Source: Lachnospiraceae bacterium
GTDB taxonomy: Bacteria; Bacillota; Clostridia; Lachnospirales; Lachnospiraceae
Direction of reading: 5' to 3'
Length of the DNA stretch: 52,721 nt
Assembly (NCBI GenBank): GCA_024687125.1
Contig: JAILFA010000087.1
Location: 1 to 52,721, forward strand
The translations under genes and the position numbers were made by a program. Below the pieces are notes generated by a model. It worked only from the letters and a program-made list of their open reading frames with translations. It searched no databases and was not told where the DNA came from. This document shows positions 36,016-45,845 of the stretch, piece by piece (within the stretch, counting starts at the first letter, position 1; every line of letters starts with the position of its first letter).

Positions 36016-36596
36016 TGCACATCACCCCCGTCCGAAGTCTGCTCCTTTGCAGGCTGGGCCACGATCTCACCCATGGCTTCGTCCTCTCCCCGGGACTGGG
36101 AATCATAGTCATCCTCGGTCGTATGGACCGCGAGCCGGCCGTAGTCCACCATGCAGTAGCCCTGCTTCATCGCGATCTTCATCTTGCGGCGCTTTTCGTC
36201 GAGCAGGCCAACCGCCTTTTTCACGCCTTCGATCAGGGCCTCCGGACGCACCGCGCATCCCGGGACATAGATATCCACCGGTACGACCTGGTCGGAACCG
36301 CCCAGGACGTTGTAGCATTCCTTGAAGATGCCGCCGTCGCAGGCGCAGATACCGCAGGCTATCACGACCTTGGGGTCGGGCATCTGCTTGTAGAGCTGCC
36401 GGATGACCGGTGCCGTCTGCGCGTTCACTCCGCCCGTAAGGAGCAGGATATCCGCGTGCTTGGGGTTGCCTGTGTTGATGACGCCGAAGCGTTCCACATC
36501 GTAGTGCGGCATCATGGTCGCCAGCACCTCGATATCACAGCCGTTGCAGCTGGATCCGTCGTAGTGGAGGATCCAGGGGGATTTTGCGAGTTTCAC
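36012..36596 (-). CDS. echC: Ech hydrogenase small subunit (NuoB-like)
   Basis: Carries the [4Fe-4S] cluster next to the NiFe site. The motifs are HYDGSSCNGCDIEVLA, VVIACGICACDGGIF and VYVPGCAVRPEAL-type DIYVPGCAVRPEALIEG, giving four cysteine ligands. The 194-residue length is longer than minimal NuoB proteins because of an acidic C-terminal tail of about 45 residues. The start is GTG at 36596, with GGGAGG about ten bases before. It overlaps echD by four bases. Confidence 0.95.
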   Translation of the reverse strand: MKLAKSPWILHYDGSSCNGCDIEVLATMMPHYDVERFGVINTGNPKHADILLLTGGVNAQTAPVIRQLYKQMPDPKVVIACGICACDGGIFKECYNVLGGSDQVVPVDIYVPGCAVRPEALIEGVKKAVGLLDEKRRKMKIAMKQGYCMVDYGRLAVHTTEDDYDSQSRGEDEAMGEIVAQPAKEQTSDGGDVQ

Positions 36597-36625
36597 TTTT
36601 GTCTTTCCTCCCTTTTCAAGGATGT

Positions 36626-37495
36626 TTACAGAACAAGGTTCAGGATCAGCAGATTCGTACCGGCGCAGACCAGCACGACGATCCAGGACAGTCCAAGCAT
36701 GCGCATCGCCTTGACGCGGGGATGCGTGTTATCGATCAGCGTGATGAGGAAAAAGATCACCGCGCAGGCGATCACACCGAACAGATAGCTGATCGGATCC
36801 GCCGTCACAAAGAAGAGGCAGATCAGACCCATCATCAGCGTGGTATCGTACCACTCCGCCAGCTCCACCAGACCCATGTCGCGACCGGAGATATCCGTGG
36901 TCAGACCCTTGACCATCTCCTGATGCGCGTGATGGGAAGTACTTAAGTCAAACGGCGATTTGCGGAGCTTGATGATCAGGATGAACGCGAACCCGATCAG
37001 CATGCCGGGAAGCGCGATCACCGCCGGCCTGTCAAGGCTGATAAGGTCATTCACCATGAAGCTCCCCTGTGCGACATAGAAACCGATGGCAAGGAGCAGC
37101 AGCATCGGCTCGTAGCACATCATCTGCAGGAGCTCTCTCTGCGCACCCATGGCACTGTAAGGGCCGTTGACGGAATACGCGGAAAGCACGAGCATGACTT
37201 CCGACATGGACAGGGAAAAGACCACCAGCAGCAGGTCTCCGCCCCCGAAGAACAGCGCACCGGTAAAGACCGTAAAGATCAGGTACGCCATGATGAACAG
37301 CACCTGGATGCTGTTGACGACGATCGTCTGCTTGTGCAGAAGCTTGTTCAGATCATAAAAAGGCTGCAGGAGGGGCGGGCCCTGTCTTCCCTGCATCCGG
37401 GCACTGATCACGCGGTCGACCCCCTCGAGGAGACCGCCGATGATCGGAGCAAGAACAATATAGAGAGCCACACGGATCACGATCTCAAGTGTCAT
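36626..37495 (-). CDS. echB: Ech hydrogenase membrane subunit (NuoH-like)
   Basis: A 289-residue membrane protein with about eight hydrophobic segments, related to NuoH/HyfC. The loop GVDRVISARMQGRQGPPLLQ is the characteristic E/R-rich quinone-site-like loop of the family, and SPFDLSTSHHAHQEMVKG is the second conserved loop. The ATG at 37495 overlaps the echA stop (TGATG). An open frame continues 24 codons upstream but only into echA. It couples electron flow at the peripheral arm to ion transport. Confidence 0.95.
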   Translation of the reverse strand: MTLEIVIRVALYIVLAPIIGGLLEGVDRVISARMQGRQGPPLLQPFYDLNKLLHKQTIVVNSIQVLFIMAYLIFTVFTGALFFGGGDLLLVVFSLSMSEVMLVLSAYSVNGPYSAMGAQRELLQMMCYEPMLLLLAIGFYVAQGSFMVNDLISLDRPAVIALPGMLIGFAFILIIKLRKSPFDLSTSHHAHQEMVKGLTTDISGRDMGLVELAEWYDTTLMMGLICLFFVTADPISYLFGVIACAVIFFLITLIDNTHPRVKAMRMLGLSWIVVLVCAGTNLLILNLVL

Positions 37496-39444
37496 CAGAA
37501 CACACCTCCCATCACGATGAGTACCATGAGGATCACGATCACTGCAGAGATGCCGATGGACGGCCACAGCAGCCGCTTCTCTCCGAAGTAGTCCTCCATA
37601 TACCAGTTGGCCAGATAAAGCGGTCTGGATTTCCCGAAGGAATCGATGTAATGCCGGTCATCTCCGGCATTGACGCCGGCGACATAGGACATGGTCATGC
37701 GGTCGCGGGCGCCCAGGGATAAAAAGCGTGATCCCAGCGGCACGATGAAGATCATCGCGACCATGATCATCATGATGATCGTATCCGCTCCTCCGACAAC
37801 ATTGGGCACCTTCATCGCAAACGTCGCGTCCAGCACCGGCTGGACGATATAGTCGGACATCCAGGGGAAGGCAAAGCACATCACGACGATCAGCCCCGTG
37901 AGCGGGACCATCGAGATGAGCTCACTCCCGTGCGTGGAGTCATCGAGGTTGACAGACTGGTGAATGACCGTACAGATCTTGCCCAGCCATTTTGCCCAGT
38001 AGAACAGCGTACTGCCGGAACCGAACACGAGGAAGATGACCAGCCACACGCTCTGCGAGTCAACGAACGCCTTGAGGGCCGCCCACTTGGAGACCAGCAT
38101 TCCGAACGGCGCCATGAACATGCCGCAGATACCGATCATCATGATCAGTGCCAGACGGGGGAGCTTGATGACCAGACCGTGCATGTCCTCGATATCACGG
38201 CTGCCCATGATATTCTCGATATCACCGACTGTCTGGAACAGCAGGGATTTGGACACCGCGTGGAACAGCATCAGCATGACCGCCGCCCAGACACCCTCGG
38301 TGGTACCTGTGCCGGCGCAGGCGGTGATCAGGCCCAGGTTGGAGATCGTCGAATAGGCGAGCACCTTTTTCCCGTCATGCTGCGAGATCGCAAGAAGCGA
38401 CGCGGCGAAAAAGGTGAAGCCGCCGATGACCGTGATCATGATGCCGGTAAAGGTGTGCGTGAACAGCGGCGACAGACGGATCAGCATGTACACGCCGATC
38501 TTGACCATCGTTGCCGAATGCAGCAGCGCACTCGAAGGTGTCGGAGCCACCATGGCGCCAAGGAGCCACCTGGAGAACGGGAACTGTGCGCTCTTGGTCA
38601 GCGCGGCAAAGGCAAAAAGCGTGACGGCGAGCATCACGACCGGATTTTCCCGGGTCTGCTGCATGAGGACGCTCAGGGAATTCACCCGACCGCCGTCAAG
38701 GATCAGAAGCGCCAGGATACCGCCCGCAAATCCGCAGCCGCCGAGCAGGTTCATCCACAGCGCGCGGAAGGAGTTGTTGATGGCTTCCCCCGTCCTCGTG
38801 TAGCCGATCAGCAGGAACGAGCAGACACTCGTGATCTCCCAGAAGAAGTAGATCCAGGTCAGGCTGTCGGAGGAGATCAGTCCGAACATGCCGCCGAGGA
38901 AGACAAACAGGAGCGACAGGAACACATTGGTGCGGTCCTGTACGTTGGTGTGATGATGATGGTAGTCGCTCATATACCCCACCGCGTACATGCAGATGAG
39001 GGGACCGACCACGCCGGCGATCAGGAACATGACCGCGGAAAGCGGATCAAGCCTGAGGGCCGTCTCCTGCTCCGGGAAATAGCCGCCGATCTCGAGCGCG
39101 ACAACGGGGATCGTCCCGAGCATGCCGAGCAGTGCACAGTAGATCTTCTTATGCTTGAAGCTCAGGATGATGACGACCAGCAGCAGAAAGATCTCACCGC
39201 CCAGGATCACACACTCCGAAATGTGATACAGATCGATGGGATCAGGCTTGAATGGCGCCTGTACGGAGCTTCCTCCGATCAGGATCCCGAGCGCCGTATA
39301 CACGGAAGCCGCCATGATGAGGAACCCGCTTACGATCACGGTCCCCCTGCGAAACTTCGTGTCCTTTCTCTGGGCGAACACCAGAAGAGCCGCGACGAAC
39401 GGAAAAAGGATCAGAAATCCGGATGTCTGAAATATCGTTGGCAA
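37495..39444 (-). CDS. echA: Ech hydrogenase membrane subunit (NuoL-like antiporter)
   Basis: A 649-residue antiporter-like subunit with about 16 membrane segments. It has the NuoL/MrpA pattern, including a Lys/Glu pair region LTKSAQFPFSRWLLGAMVAP, TPSSALLHSATMVKIGVY and ISQHDGKKVLAYSTISNLG. It is expected to move H+ or Na+. The start is TTG at 39444, with AAGGAG nine bases upstream and no nearer ATG. It is the first ech gene, giving the order echABCDEF, 18 bases after minC. Confidence 0.95.
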   Translation of the reverse strand: MPTIFQTSGFLILFPFVAALLVFAQRKDTKFRRGTVIVSGFLIMAASVYTALGILIGGSSVQAPFKPDPIDLYHISECVILGGEIFLLLVVIILSFKHKKIYCALLGMLGTIPVVALEIGGYFPEQETALRLDPLSAVMFLIAGVVGPLICMYAVGYMSDYHHHHTNVQDRTNVFLSLLFVFLGGMFGLISSDSLTWIYFFWEITSVCSFLLIGYTRTGEAINNSFRALWMNLLGGCGFAGGILALLILDGGRVNSLSVLMQQTRENPVVMLAVTLFAFAALTKSAQFPFSRWLLGAMVAPTPSSALLHSATMVKIGVYMLIRLSPLFTHTFTGIMITVIGGFTFFAASLLAISQHDGKKVLAYSTISNLGLITACAGTGTTEGVWAAVMLMLFHAVSKSLLFQTVGDIENIMGSRDIEDMHGLVIKLPRLALIMMIGICGMFMAPFGMLVSKWAALKAFVDSQSVWLVIFLVFGSGSTLFYWAKWLGKICTVIHQSVNLDDSTHGSELISMVPLTGLIVVMCFAFPWMSDYIVQPVLDATFAMKVPNVVGGADTIIMMIMVAMIFIVPLGSRFLSLGARDRMTMSYVAGVNAGDDRHYIDSFGKSRPLYLANWYMEDYFGEKRLLWPSIGISAVIVILMVLIVMGGVF

Positions 39445-39462
39445 GATGAAACACTCCTTTCC

Positions 39463-40251
39463 TTACAGCATGGCGTTGTCACGGATGAAATCGCTGTACG
39501 CCATCCGTACGACTTCCCGCTCTTTTACACAGGCCACCTCCATGAGGCGCTTCTTCCCGAAGGGACGCTTGCGCAGATGCGCCGGGGCACTGTACCCCGC
39601 GAGTGAACCGATCGAAAGAAACGACGGACGCAGACGGTTGGAGACGACCACAGAGGACAGATTGCCGTCCGTTCCCGCAGCGGCCTCTCCGAACAGACTC
39701 CCGAGCACGATGATGTTGCCCACCGCCTCGACGCGTCCGCCGGAGCGGACATCCCCGAGGATGATCAGGCTGTGCTCGGACCGTATCGTCTCGCCGCGCT
39801 TGACGGGTCCCGCGTGCATGATCGCGAACTCACCGGAGAGCTGCCTTTCCAGTTCCTTGAGGATCGCACGGTCGACTGCGGAAAGCTCCTCCGTATCGCC
39901 GCCGACATAGCGGTCTTCTTCCTGTGAAGCGCCCTCTTCTCCCTCTTCGCCGGAAAAGACCTCGGAGGCTGAGAGCTTCTTCGGCTGTACCGGAGGCTCC
40001 GCGATCAGTTCCGTCACCGTCACATGCGCGCTCCTGCGGATGATCTCCAGGATCTCCTCCTGTTCCGTATCGGAGAGCGCGCGGCCGCGGACATAGATCG
40101 GCGTCTTCGCGTCATTGAAAAAGTGGGCCGAATCGGAGATCCTTCTGCCGAGTTCTCCGCGCAGTTCCTCAAACGGTGTGCTGTCATCCAGGACCAGGAC
40201 AACTCCGCTGCCGCTTCCCTTGATCGTCACTTTTTTGCTGTGTCTGTCCAT
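39463..40251 (-). CDS. minC: Septum site-determining protein MinC
   Basis: Inhibits FtsZ assembly. The 262 residues show an N-terminal domain (VTIKGSGSGVVLVLDDS) and the C-terminal beta-helix: TIRSEHSLIILGDVRSGGRV, EAVGNIIVLGSLFGEAAAG and SVVVSNRLRPSFLSIG. A charged linker of about 60 residues separates them. MinD and MinE are not in the window, so it either works with distant partners or has a different job. It lies between pilT (14-base gap) and echA (18 bases). The usual MinD-contact region in the beta-helix appears present but altered at the end (GYSAPAHLRK). Confidence 0.9.
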   Translation of the reverse strand: MDRHSKKVTIKGSGSGVVLVLDDSTPFEELRGELGRRISDSAHFFNDAKTPIYVRGRALSDTEQEEILEIIRRSAHVTVTELIAEPPVQPKKLSASEVFSGEEGEEGASQEEDRYVGGDTEELSAVDRAILKELERQLSGEFAIMHAGPVKRGETIRSEHSLIILGDVRSGGRVEAVGNIIVLGSLFGEAAAGTDGNLSSVVVSNRLRPSFLSIGSLAGYSAPAHLRKRPFGKKRLMEVACVKEREVVRMAYSDFIRDNAML

Positions 40252-40265
40252 GATCCGGGCTGCTC

Positions 40266-41345
40266 TCAGATCCGCACACCGAGCTTCATCGACATGGTGT
40301 CGGGATCCTGCGCGAACCGCACCGCACTGTCGGCGGTGATCTTCTGCTGCTGGAAGAGCGCCGTGAGCGCGTCATCCATCGTGATCATACCCAGCTTGCG
40401 GTTGGTCTGCATGACCGTGATCAGCTGATGCGTCTTGCCCTCACGGATCATGTTGCGCACCGCCCCGTTGACATGCAGTACTTCAAAGGCAGCCAGACGG
40501 TGTTTCCCGTCCAGCGTCGGGACCAGCTGCTGTGAGATGATCGCCTCCAGCACGTTGGCGAGCTGGATGCGGATCTGCTGCTGCTGGTGAGGCGGAAAGA
40601 CATCGATCATGCGGTCGACCGTGCTGGCCGCGCCGATCGTGTGCAGCGTTGAAAGCACGAGATGTCCGGTCTCCGCTGCTGTGATCGCCGTGGAGATCGT
40701 CTCCAGGTCGCGCATCTCGCCGACCAGGATAACATCGGGATCCTCGCGGAGCGCGGCTCTCAGGGCAGCCGCGTAGCTGTCCGAATCCAGGCCGATCTCG
40801 CGCTGGTTGACGATGGAGCGGTCATGCCGGTACAGGAACTCGATCGGATCCTCCAGCGTGATGATATGCGCTTCGAGATTGGCGTTGATCTTGTCGATGA
40901 TCGAAGCGAGCGTCGTCGATTTGCCGCTTCCCGTCGGTCCCGTGACGAGCACAAGTCCGCGCTTTCTGCTGTAGAGATCCACCACGGACTGCGGGATCCC
41001 CAGCGATTCGGCATCCGGAACCTCCGTTGCCACAAGTCGGAAAGCGAGCGCAATGGAACTTCTCTGTTTGAAGACATTCGCACGGAAGCGCCCGATCGCG
41101 GGGATGGAGAAAGAAAGGTCGAGCTGTCCCCTCTCCTCAAAGCGTGCCCTCTGCGCTTCATTGATGATCCCGTCCGCGATGGACTTCGTGTCCGGCGGCA
41201 TCATGCGCCCATACTTGTCCATCGTGATGAGCTGGCCGTTGACACGCATCTTCGGCGGGATACCGACGGTGATATGCACATCGGAAGCTTCGGCGTTTTT
41301 GGCCTCAGTCAGGATCTGTTCAAGAATCGTCATCTGTCCTTCCAT
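40266..41345 (-). CDS. pilT: PilT-type pilus retraction ATPase
   Basis: Hexameric ATPase that withdraws type IV pili. The 359 residues have Walker A LVTGPTGSGKSTTLASIID, the Asp box ITLEDPIEFLYRHDRS, Walker B DPDVILVGEMRDLETI, the His box TGHLVLSTLHT and the PilT-specific AVRNMIREGKTHQ block. This last motif separates it from PilB-like motors. ATG follows AAAGGAG. No other pilus gene is nearby. The neighbours, an HD protein and two diguanylate cyclases in the same run, suggest c-di-GMP-linked surface behaviour. Confidence 0.95.
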   Translation of the reverse strand: MEGQMTILEQILTEAKNAEASDVHITVGIPPKMRVNGQLITMDKYGRMMPPDTKSIADGIINEAQRARFEERGQLDLSFSIPAIGRFRANVFKQRSSIALAFRLVATEVPDAESLGIPQSVVDLYSRKRGLVLVTGPTGSGKSTTLASIIDKINANLEAHIITLEDPIEFLYRHDRSIVNQREIGLDSDSYAAALRAALREDPDVILVGEMRDLETISTAITAAETGHLVLSTLHTIGAASTVDRMIDVFPPHQQQQIRIQLANVLEAIISQQLVPTLDGKHRLAAFEVLHVNGAVRNMIREGKTHQLITVMQTNRKLGMITMDDALTALFQQQKITADSAVRFAQDPDTMSMKLGVRI

Positions 41346-41360
41346 CGGATCACTCCTTTT

Positions 41361-42461
41361 TCAGGAAAAACCAAGTTTTTTCAGCGCGTCCTGATCGATC
41401 ACATGGCGGTTGTCCATGGTCTTCATGATGTCGCTGATGTCCAGATCGTCATAGGTCTTGCGGTCGCTCAGATCGATGATCTCGTTGTGGTCAAAGGTGA
41501 GCACCACCGGACGGAGCAGATCGTTATCGTTGACACGGATGACCAGTGCCTTTTCTCCGGTGTTGAGCTCGACGCTCGTGCCCGGCGACAGGATCGCGAT
41601 CGAACGCATGAGGCCGTTCACGACCTTGGGATCATAGACATCCGAGCGGTCCAGCATCTTGCGGAGCGTGAGCACCTCGGAGAGCGGCGGCTGATCCATC
41701 CGCACCGCCGTATCGGAATCATAGGTGTCCGCCACCGCGAGGATCCTGGCGCCCGTAACGGGCTTCATGCGCTTGAGTTCCTCCGGGTTGTCCATGACAT
41801 CCACAAGATGCTGCGCCTGCGAACAGATGCGCTTGATGTTGGGATTGGACATGTACAGGTTGCCGATCAGGTCAAAGCCGTTAAGTTCGCAGTGCAGCAG
41901 CCGGATACGGTCCTCTGCCGAGATCTCGCGCTCCGCGAAGATCTTCTGATCGACGTCAAGCTTGCCGATATCGTGGAGAACGGCCGCCGTCACGGATTCC
42001 CGCTGGTCCTGCAGCGATACGTTCATCGCGTGCGATATCATCGCACAGAGGATAGCCACATTGAGGCTGTGCTTGAAAACATAGTCATCCGCGGAACGCA
42101 GTCCCTGGATAAAGGTGATCTTGTTCTTGAGATTCCCATACTGGCGCACGATCTCGTCGACGATCCGTGTGATGTTCTCGGTCTTTTTGGACCTGCGGCA
42201 TACCTCCATCTCGTCCTGGATCTGGAATGCCATCATGGTCTGGAATCTCTCGAACTCGCGGTCCTCGTCGGTCATGGGCGGAACAGGCTCCGCGGGTTCC
42301 AGGATAAAGAGGCCGATGAGACCGAAGCTCTTGATGTTCTGAATACTCTGCATGTCCTTTAATACGGTCGCACGGTCATAGAGCATGACGCCCTTCTTGG
42401 AGAAGATGGGGCGCGCGATGCGCATGCCGGGTTTCAGTTCTTCAAGACGTATGAAACGCAT
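41361..42461 (-). CDS. HD-domain protein related to HD-GYP phosphodiesterases, GYP motif missing
   Basis: The 366 residues match the HD-GYP layout: an N-terminal DUF3391-like segment (LEELKPGMRIARPIFSKKG), HSLNVAILCAMI, VTAAVLHDIGKLDVD and the late helix GARILAVADTYDSDTAV. Where HD-GYP proteins carry HHExxDGxGYP, this one reads AQHLVDVMDNPEEL, so the signature and two metal ligands are absent. The HD pair itself is present. It may hydrolyse another nucleotide or act as a c-di-GMP sensor. ATG follows GGGGGGAGAAATAC. It is the first gene of the long run to hypF, behind a promoter at 42.6 kb with a leader of about 125 bases. Confidence 0.85.
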   Translation of the reverse strand: MRFIRLEELKPGMRIARPIFSKKGVMLYDRATVLKDMQSIQNIKSFGLIGLFILEPAEPVPPMTDEDREFERFQTMMAFQIQDEMEVCRRSKKTENITRIVDEIVRQYGNLKNKITFIQGLRSADDYVFKHSLNVAILCAMISHAMNVSLQDQRESVTAAVLHDIGKLDVDQKIFAEREISAEDRIRLLHCELNGFDLIGNLYMSNPNIKRICSQAQHLVDVMDNPEELKRMKPVTGARILAVADTYDSDTAVRMDQPPLSEVLTLRKMLDRSDVYDPKVVNGLMRSIAILSPGTSVELNTGEKALVIRVNDNDLLRPVVLTFDHNEIIDLSDRKTYDDLDISDIMKTMDNRHVIDQDALKKLGFS

Positions 42462-42595
42462 GTATTTCTCCCCCCAAATGATCGCTGATCACTGCAATGC
42501 AGCATTTTCCCTGACAGGCCACAAAGCATCAAAGACCGAACGGCACCGGCCTTATCCGGCTCACCGTCTGATCCTGATGCGTATGATACCTGTTC

Positions 42596-42624
42596 ATTAT
42601 ATGCGAAACTCCTCTCATTCGCAA
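42596..42624 (-). promoter_or_regulatory. Promoter of the HD-pilT-minC-ech-hyp run
   Basis: Minus strand TTGCGA (42619-42624), 17-base spacer, TATAAT (42596-42601). This is one of the best matches in the window. The expected leader to the ATG at 42461 is about 125 bases and contains TGATC...GATCA and GCCGG...CCGGT pairings, but I do not recognise a known riboswitch. Confidence 0.7.
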
Positions 42625-42638
42625 CAGAAATTCAAGGT

Positions 42639-43910
42639 TTACAGCAGGAATTTCGCCATCACATAATTGCTGATATCCGTCCCGTAATCCGTGAGAAAGA
42701 TCCTGCCGTCCGCCCGCATGAGCAGCCCGTCCCGGATATGCTTCTCAAGAACTTCACCGTACACCTCGTCGACGGATCGCCCGAAGGCAGCCGCAAAACG
42801 CTCCTCACGCACTCCTTCCGTCAGACGCAGTCCCAGAAACATGAATTCCTCCATCTGTGAAGCTGCAGAAAGATGCTCCGTGTTTTCCCGGATGCGGGAA
42901 AGCGGCTCCGTCTGCTCTCCGCCGGACAGTGTCTTTTCTTCTGCCGGCACGGATCCGCGGAAAGCCTCCAGATAGCGGTGCAAATCTCTCGTATTCGAAA
43001 ACCTCGTTTCGTCAAGGAGCGACGCCGCGCCGAGACCGAGCCCCAGATACTCGCCCCTCTCCCAGCAGGTCAGATTCTGCCTGCAGCGCCGGCCGCGCAG
43101 GGCAAAGTTCGAGATCTCATAGCGCTCGTAACCGGCGGCCGCGAGCTCCTTCCAGGCTGCGTGCAGCATCTCCCGTTCCGTTATCTCATCCGGAAGATGA
43201 GATAAGCCTGTATCCGCACGATCGGGATCCCTCCTGTCGAAATGCGGATCCGGAACCTCCCCGGCATAGCGCTCGTAAAACGGTGTCCCCTCCTCGATGA
43301 TCAGACTGTAGAGGGACAGGTGCTCGGGCGCGAGACTGACCGCCTGTCTGACGGAACCAAGAAGCGACTCCCGGGTCTGCCCGGGGAGCGCTGCCATGAG
43401 ATCGATATTGATGTTGTCGAATCCGGCCGCGCGGGCATCCTCAAAGCACCTGACTGCCTGCGACGCGGTGTGGATGCGTCCCAGAAGCTGCAGTTCCGTG
43501 TCGTCGAAGGACTGCACGCCGATGCTCAGACGGCCTATCCCCGCCCGGCGCAGCTCCTGCAGCTTATCACAGGACGCTGTTCCGGGGTTGCACTCAAAGC
43601 TGATCTCGGCATCCTCCGAAAAGGCAAAGCGCTCCTCGAGCCGCGTGAGCACCTCCCGTATCCTCTCGGGGTCCGAAAGGGACGGTGTACCGCCGCCGAA
43701 GTATACGCACCGAACAAGGACAGCTGCGGCGCTGTCACGTTTCAGTTTCTCCGCGGCGGCGTCCGTCTCCGCAAGGAGCGCATCAAAATAGCGCCCCTGC
43801 AGCTTTCCTGCCTCTCCGGGACCCTGGTCCTCGGGAAAGGAGAGAAAATCGCAGTAGGCGCATTTTCTGACACAGAACGGGATGTGGATGTAGACAGAAA
43901 GCGGTCTCAA
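42639..43910 (-). CDS. hemW: HemW-type radical SAM haem chaperone
   Basis: A 423-residue radical SAM protein of the oxygen-independent coproporphyrinogen oxidase family. The motif [16 protein letters not shown] gives CxxxCxxC plus the trailing Cys/Phe pattern, then [28 protein letters not shown] and a C-terminal HemW domain. HemN-specific N-terminal residues are missing, so HemW (haem delivery) is the better call. The start is TTG at 43910, overlapping the lepA TGA. This lepA-hemW pair is common in Firmicutes. Confidence 0.9.
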   Translation of the reverse strand: MRPLSVYIHIPFCVRKCAYCDFLSFPEDQGPGEAGKLQGRYFDALLAETDAAAEKLKRDSAAAVLVRCVYFGGGTPSLSDPERIREVLTRLEERFAFSEDAEISFECNPGTASCDKLQELRRAGIGRLSIGVQSFDDTELQLLGRIHTASQAVRCFEDARAAGFDNINIDLMAALPGQTRESLLGSVRQAVSLAPEHLSLYSLIIEEGTPFYERYAGEVPDPHFDRRDPDRADTGLSHLPDEITEREMLHAAWKELAAAGYERYEISNFALRGRRCRQNLTCWERGEYLGLGLGAASLLDETRFSNTRDLHRYLEAFRGSVPAEEKTLSGGEQTEPLSRIRENTEHLSAASQMEEFMFLGLRLTEGVREERFAAAFGRSVDEVYGEVLEKHIRDGLLMRADGRIFLTDYGTDISNYVMAKFLL

Positions 43911-45718
43911 TCCTCATCCCCGAGTTTCAGGACATTCAGGAAGGCATTCTGCGGGATCTCGACACTGCCGATCTGGCGCATCTTTTTCTTGCCCTCCTTC
44001 TGCTTTTCCAGGAGCTTTTTCTTACGGGTGATATCGCCGCCGTAGCACTTGGCCAGAACATCCTTGCGCATCGCCTTGACGGTCTCCCGCGCGATCACCC
44101 GTCCGCCGACGGTCGCCTGGATCGGGATCTCAAAGAGGTGTCTCGGGATCTCCTCCTTGAGCCGTTCGCACATCTTCTTTCCGCGCTCATAGGCACCGTC
44201 CGCGTGGACGATAAAGGAGAGCGCATCGACCTGCTCCTTGTTGATCAGAATATCGAGCTTGACGAGGTTCGACCGCTCATAGCCCTTGATCTCATAGTCA
44301 AAGGAGGCATAGCCCCGCGATCTGGACTTGAGCGCGTCAAAAAAGTCATAGATGATCTCATTGAGCGGAAGCTCATACTTCAGCACGGCCCGTGTCTGCT
44401 CGATGTAGTCGGTGCTTAGATATTTTCCGCGCCGCTCCTGGCAGAGCTGCATGATCGCGCCGATATAGTCGGTCGTGACCATGATCTCCCCGGAGACAAT
44501 GGGCTCCTCCATATAGTCGATCGAGGACGGATCCGGCAGATTGGAGGGATTCGTGAGCTCGATCATCTCCCCGTCTGTCTTATATACGCGGTAGACGACG
44601 CTCGGTGCCGTCGTCACGAGGTCCAGGTCGTATTCCCGCTGCAGGCGCTCCTCGATGACCTCGAGATGGAGCAGTCCCAGGAAACCGCATCTGAAGCCGA
44701 AGCCCAGCGCCTGAGAGGTTTCCGGCTCATAGAACAGCGAAGCGTCGTTGAGCTGCAGTTTTTCGAGCGCGTCCCGAAGTTCCCCGTACCTCGCGTTATC
44801 CGCGGGATAAATGCCGCAGTAGACCATCGGCATGACCTTCTTATAGCCGGGCAGAGCCTCTGCGCACGGTTTTTCCACGCCGGTCACCGTGTCGCCGACA
44901 CGTGTATCCGCGATATTCTTGATGGAAGCCGTAAAATAGCCGACCTCTCCCGCGGTCAGCTCCTCGCAGGGGATGAACCGCCCGGGGCCGAAATATCCGA
45001 CCTCGACGACCTCGGCGGAAGCTCCCGTCGCCAGGAACTTCACCGGCATCCCGCGGCGGATACTGCCGTCAAACAGGCGGCAGAACACGATGACGCCCTT
45101 ATAGGAATCATAGACGGAATCAAAGATCAGCGCCTTGAGCGGCTCGCTCTTTTCCCCGCCGGGGGCCGGCAGGCGGCTGATGACCGCTTCGAGCACCTCT
45201 TCGATCCCGGTACCGACCTTGGCGGAGATGCAGGGGGCATCCTGCGCCTCGATGCCGATGACATCCTCGATCTCATCCTTGACCTTCTGCGGCTCCGCGC
45301 TTGGCAGATCGATCTTGTTGATGACCGGCACCACCTCAAGATCGTGATCCAGAGCCAGGTAGACATTTGCCAGCGTCTGCGCCTCCACACCCTGCGTCGC
45401 GTCGATGACGAGGATCGCGCCGTCACAGGCCGCGAGGCTCCTTGAGACCTCATATCCGAAATCCACGTGGCCGGGGGTATCGATCATATTGAGGATATAC
45501 TCCTGGCCGTCCGCGGCCGTATAGACCATCCGGACCGCCTGGGATTTGATCGTGATCCCGCGTTCTCGTTCGATATCCATATTGTCCAGCACCTGCGCCT
45601 GCATCTCACGGCTGGTGAGAACGCCGGTCTTTTCGATCAGCCGGTCCGCCAGGGTGGACTTGCCGTGGTCGATGTGCGCGACGATGCAGAAATTCCTGAT
45701 CTTCTTTGATTCCGCCAT
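43907..45718 (-). CDS. lepA: Elongation factor 4
   Basis: Ribosome-associated GTPase that acts on stalled or mistranslocated ribosomes. The 603 residues hold the full set: G1 [18 protein letters not shown]2 [15 protein letters not shown]3 [17 protein letters not shown]4 [13 protein letters not shown], then EF-G-like domains and the LepA C-terminal domain ending in [16 protein letters not shown]. Divergent from rpsT, as is usual in this group. An extended -10, TGGTATCAT, lies about 50 bases upstream. Confidence 0.98.
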   Translation of the reverse strand: MAESKKIRNFCIVAHIDHGKSTLADRLIEKTGVLTSREMQAQVLDNMDIERERGITIKSQAVRMVYTAADGQEYILNMIDTPGHVDFGYEVSRSLAACDGAILVIDATQGVEAQTLANVYLALDHDLEVVPVINKIDLPSAEPQKVKDEIEDVIGIEAQDAPCISAKVGTGIEEVLEAVISRLPAPGGEKSEPLKALIFDSVYDSYKGVIVFCRLFDGSIRRGMPVKFLATGASAEVVEVGYFGPGRFIPCEELTAGEVGYFTASIKNIADTRVGDTVTGVEKPCAEALPGYKKVMPMVYCGIYPADNARYGELRDALEKLQLNDASLFYEPETSQALGFGFRCGFLGLLHLEVIEERLQREYDLDLVTTAPSVVYRVYKTDGEMIELTNPSNLPDPSSIDYMEEPIVSGEIMVTTDYIGAIMQLCQERRGKYLSTDYIEQTRAVLKYELPLNEIIYDFFDALKSRSRGYASFDYEIKGYERSNLVKLDILINKEQVDALSFIVHADGAYERGKKMCERLKEEIPRHLFEIPIQATVGGRVIARETVKAMRKDVLAKCYGGDITRKKKLLEKQKEGKKKMRQIGSVEIPQNAFLNVLKLGDED

Positions 45719-45763
45719 ACTCTCTCCTGCTTTTACCGGGTCATTCCCGGCACGGTATTCCTA

Positions 45764-45772
45764 ATGATACCA
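45764..45772 (-). promoter_or_regulatory. Candidate promoter of lepA-hemW
   Basis: Minus-strand extended -10 TGGTATCAT about 46 bases before the lepA ATG. The -35 position is poor. Confidence 0.4.
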
Positions 45773-45811
45773 CCATCCCTTGAATTTTTCCATATTTTCC
45801 TGATTTCCCTA

Positions 45812-45840
45812 TTGACACTCACGAAGTTGTATCTTAAGAT
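45812..45840 (+). promoter_or_regulatory. Promoter of rpsT
   Basis: TTGACA (45812-45817), 17-base spacer, TAAGAT (45835-45840). The -10 lies inside the perfect palindrome TATCTTAAGATA (45830-45841), a possible operator or a consequence of the base pattern. Confidence 0.8.
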
Positions 45841-45845
45841 ATTAG

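Noticed and set aside
34012..39444. Complex I (NADH dehydrogenase) genes
   Set aside because: The large subunit has both CxxC nickel motifs, and the set is only six genes in echA-F order followed by hypC, so this is a NiFe hydrogenase.
37930..39606. A 558-codon open frame opposite echA
   Set aside because: It is a shadow of echA. The product is Asp/Arg/Glu/His-rich without hydrophobic core, as expected from the antisense of a membrane protein.
42462..42590. A c-di-GMP riboswitch in the leader of the HD gene
   Set aside because: The leader is long and can fold, but I do not find the conserved GEMM core or tetraloop/receptor pattern.
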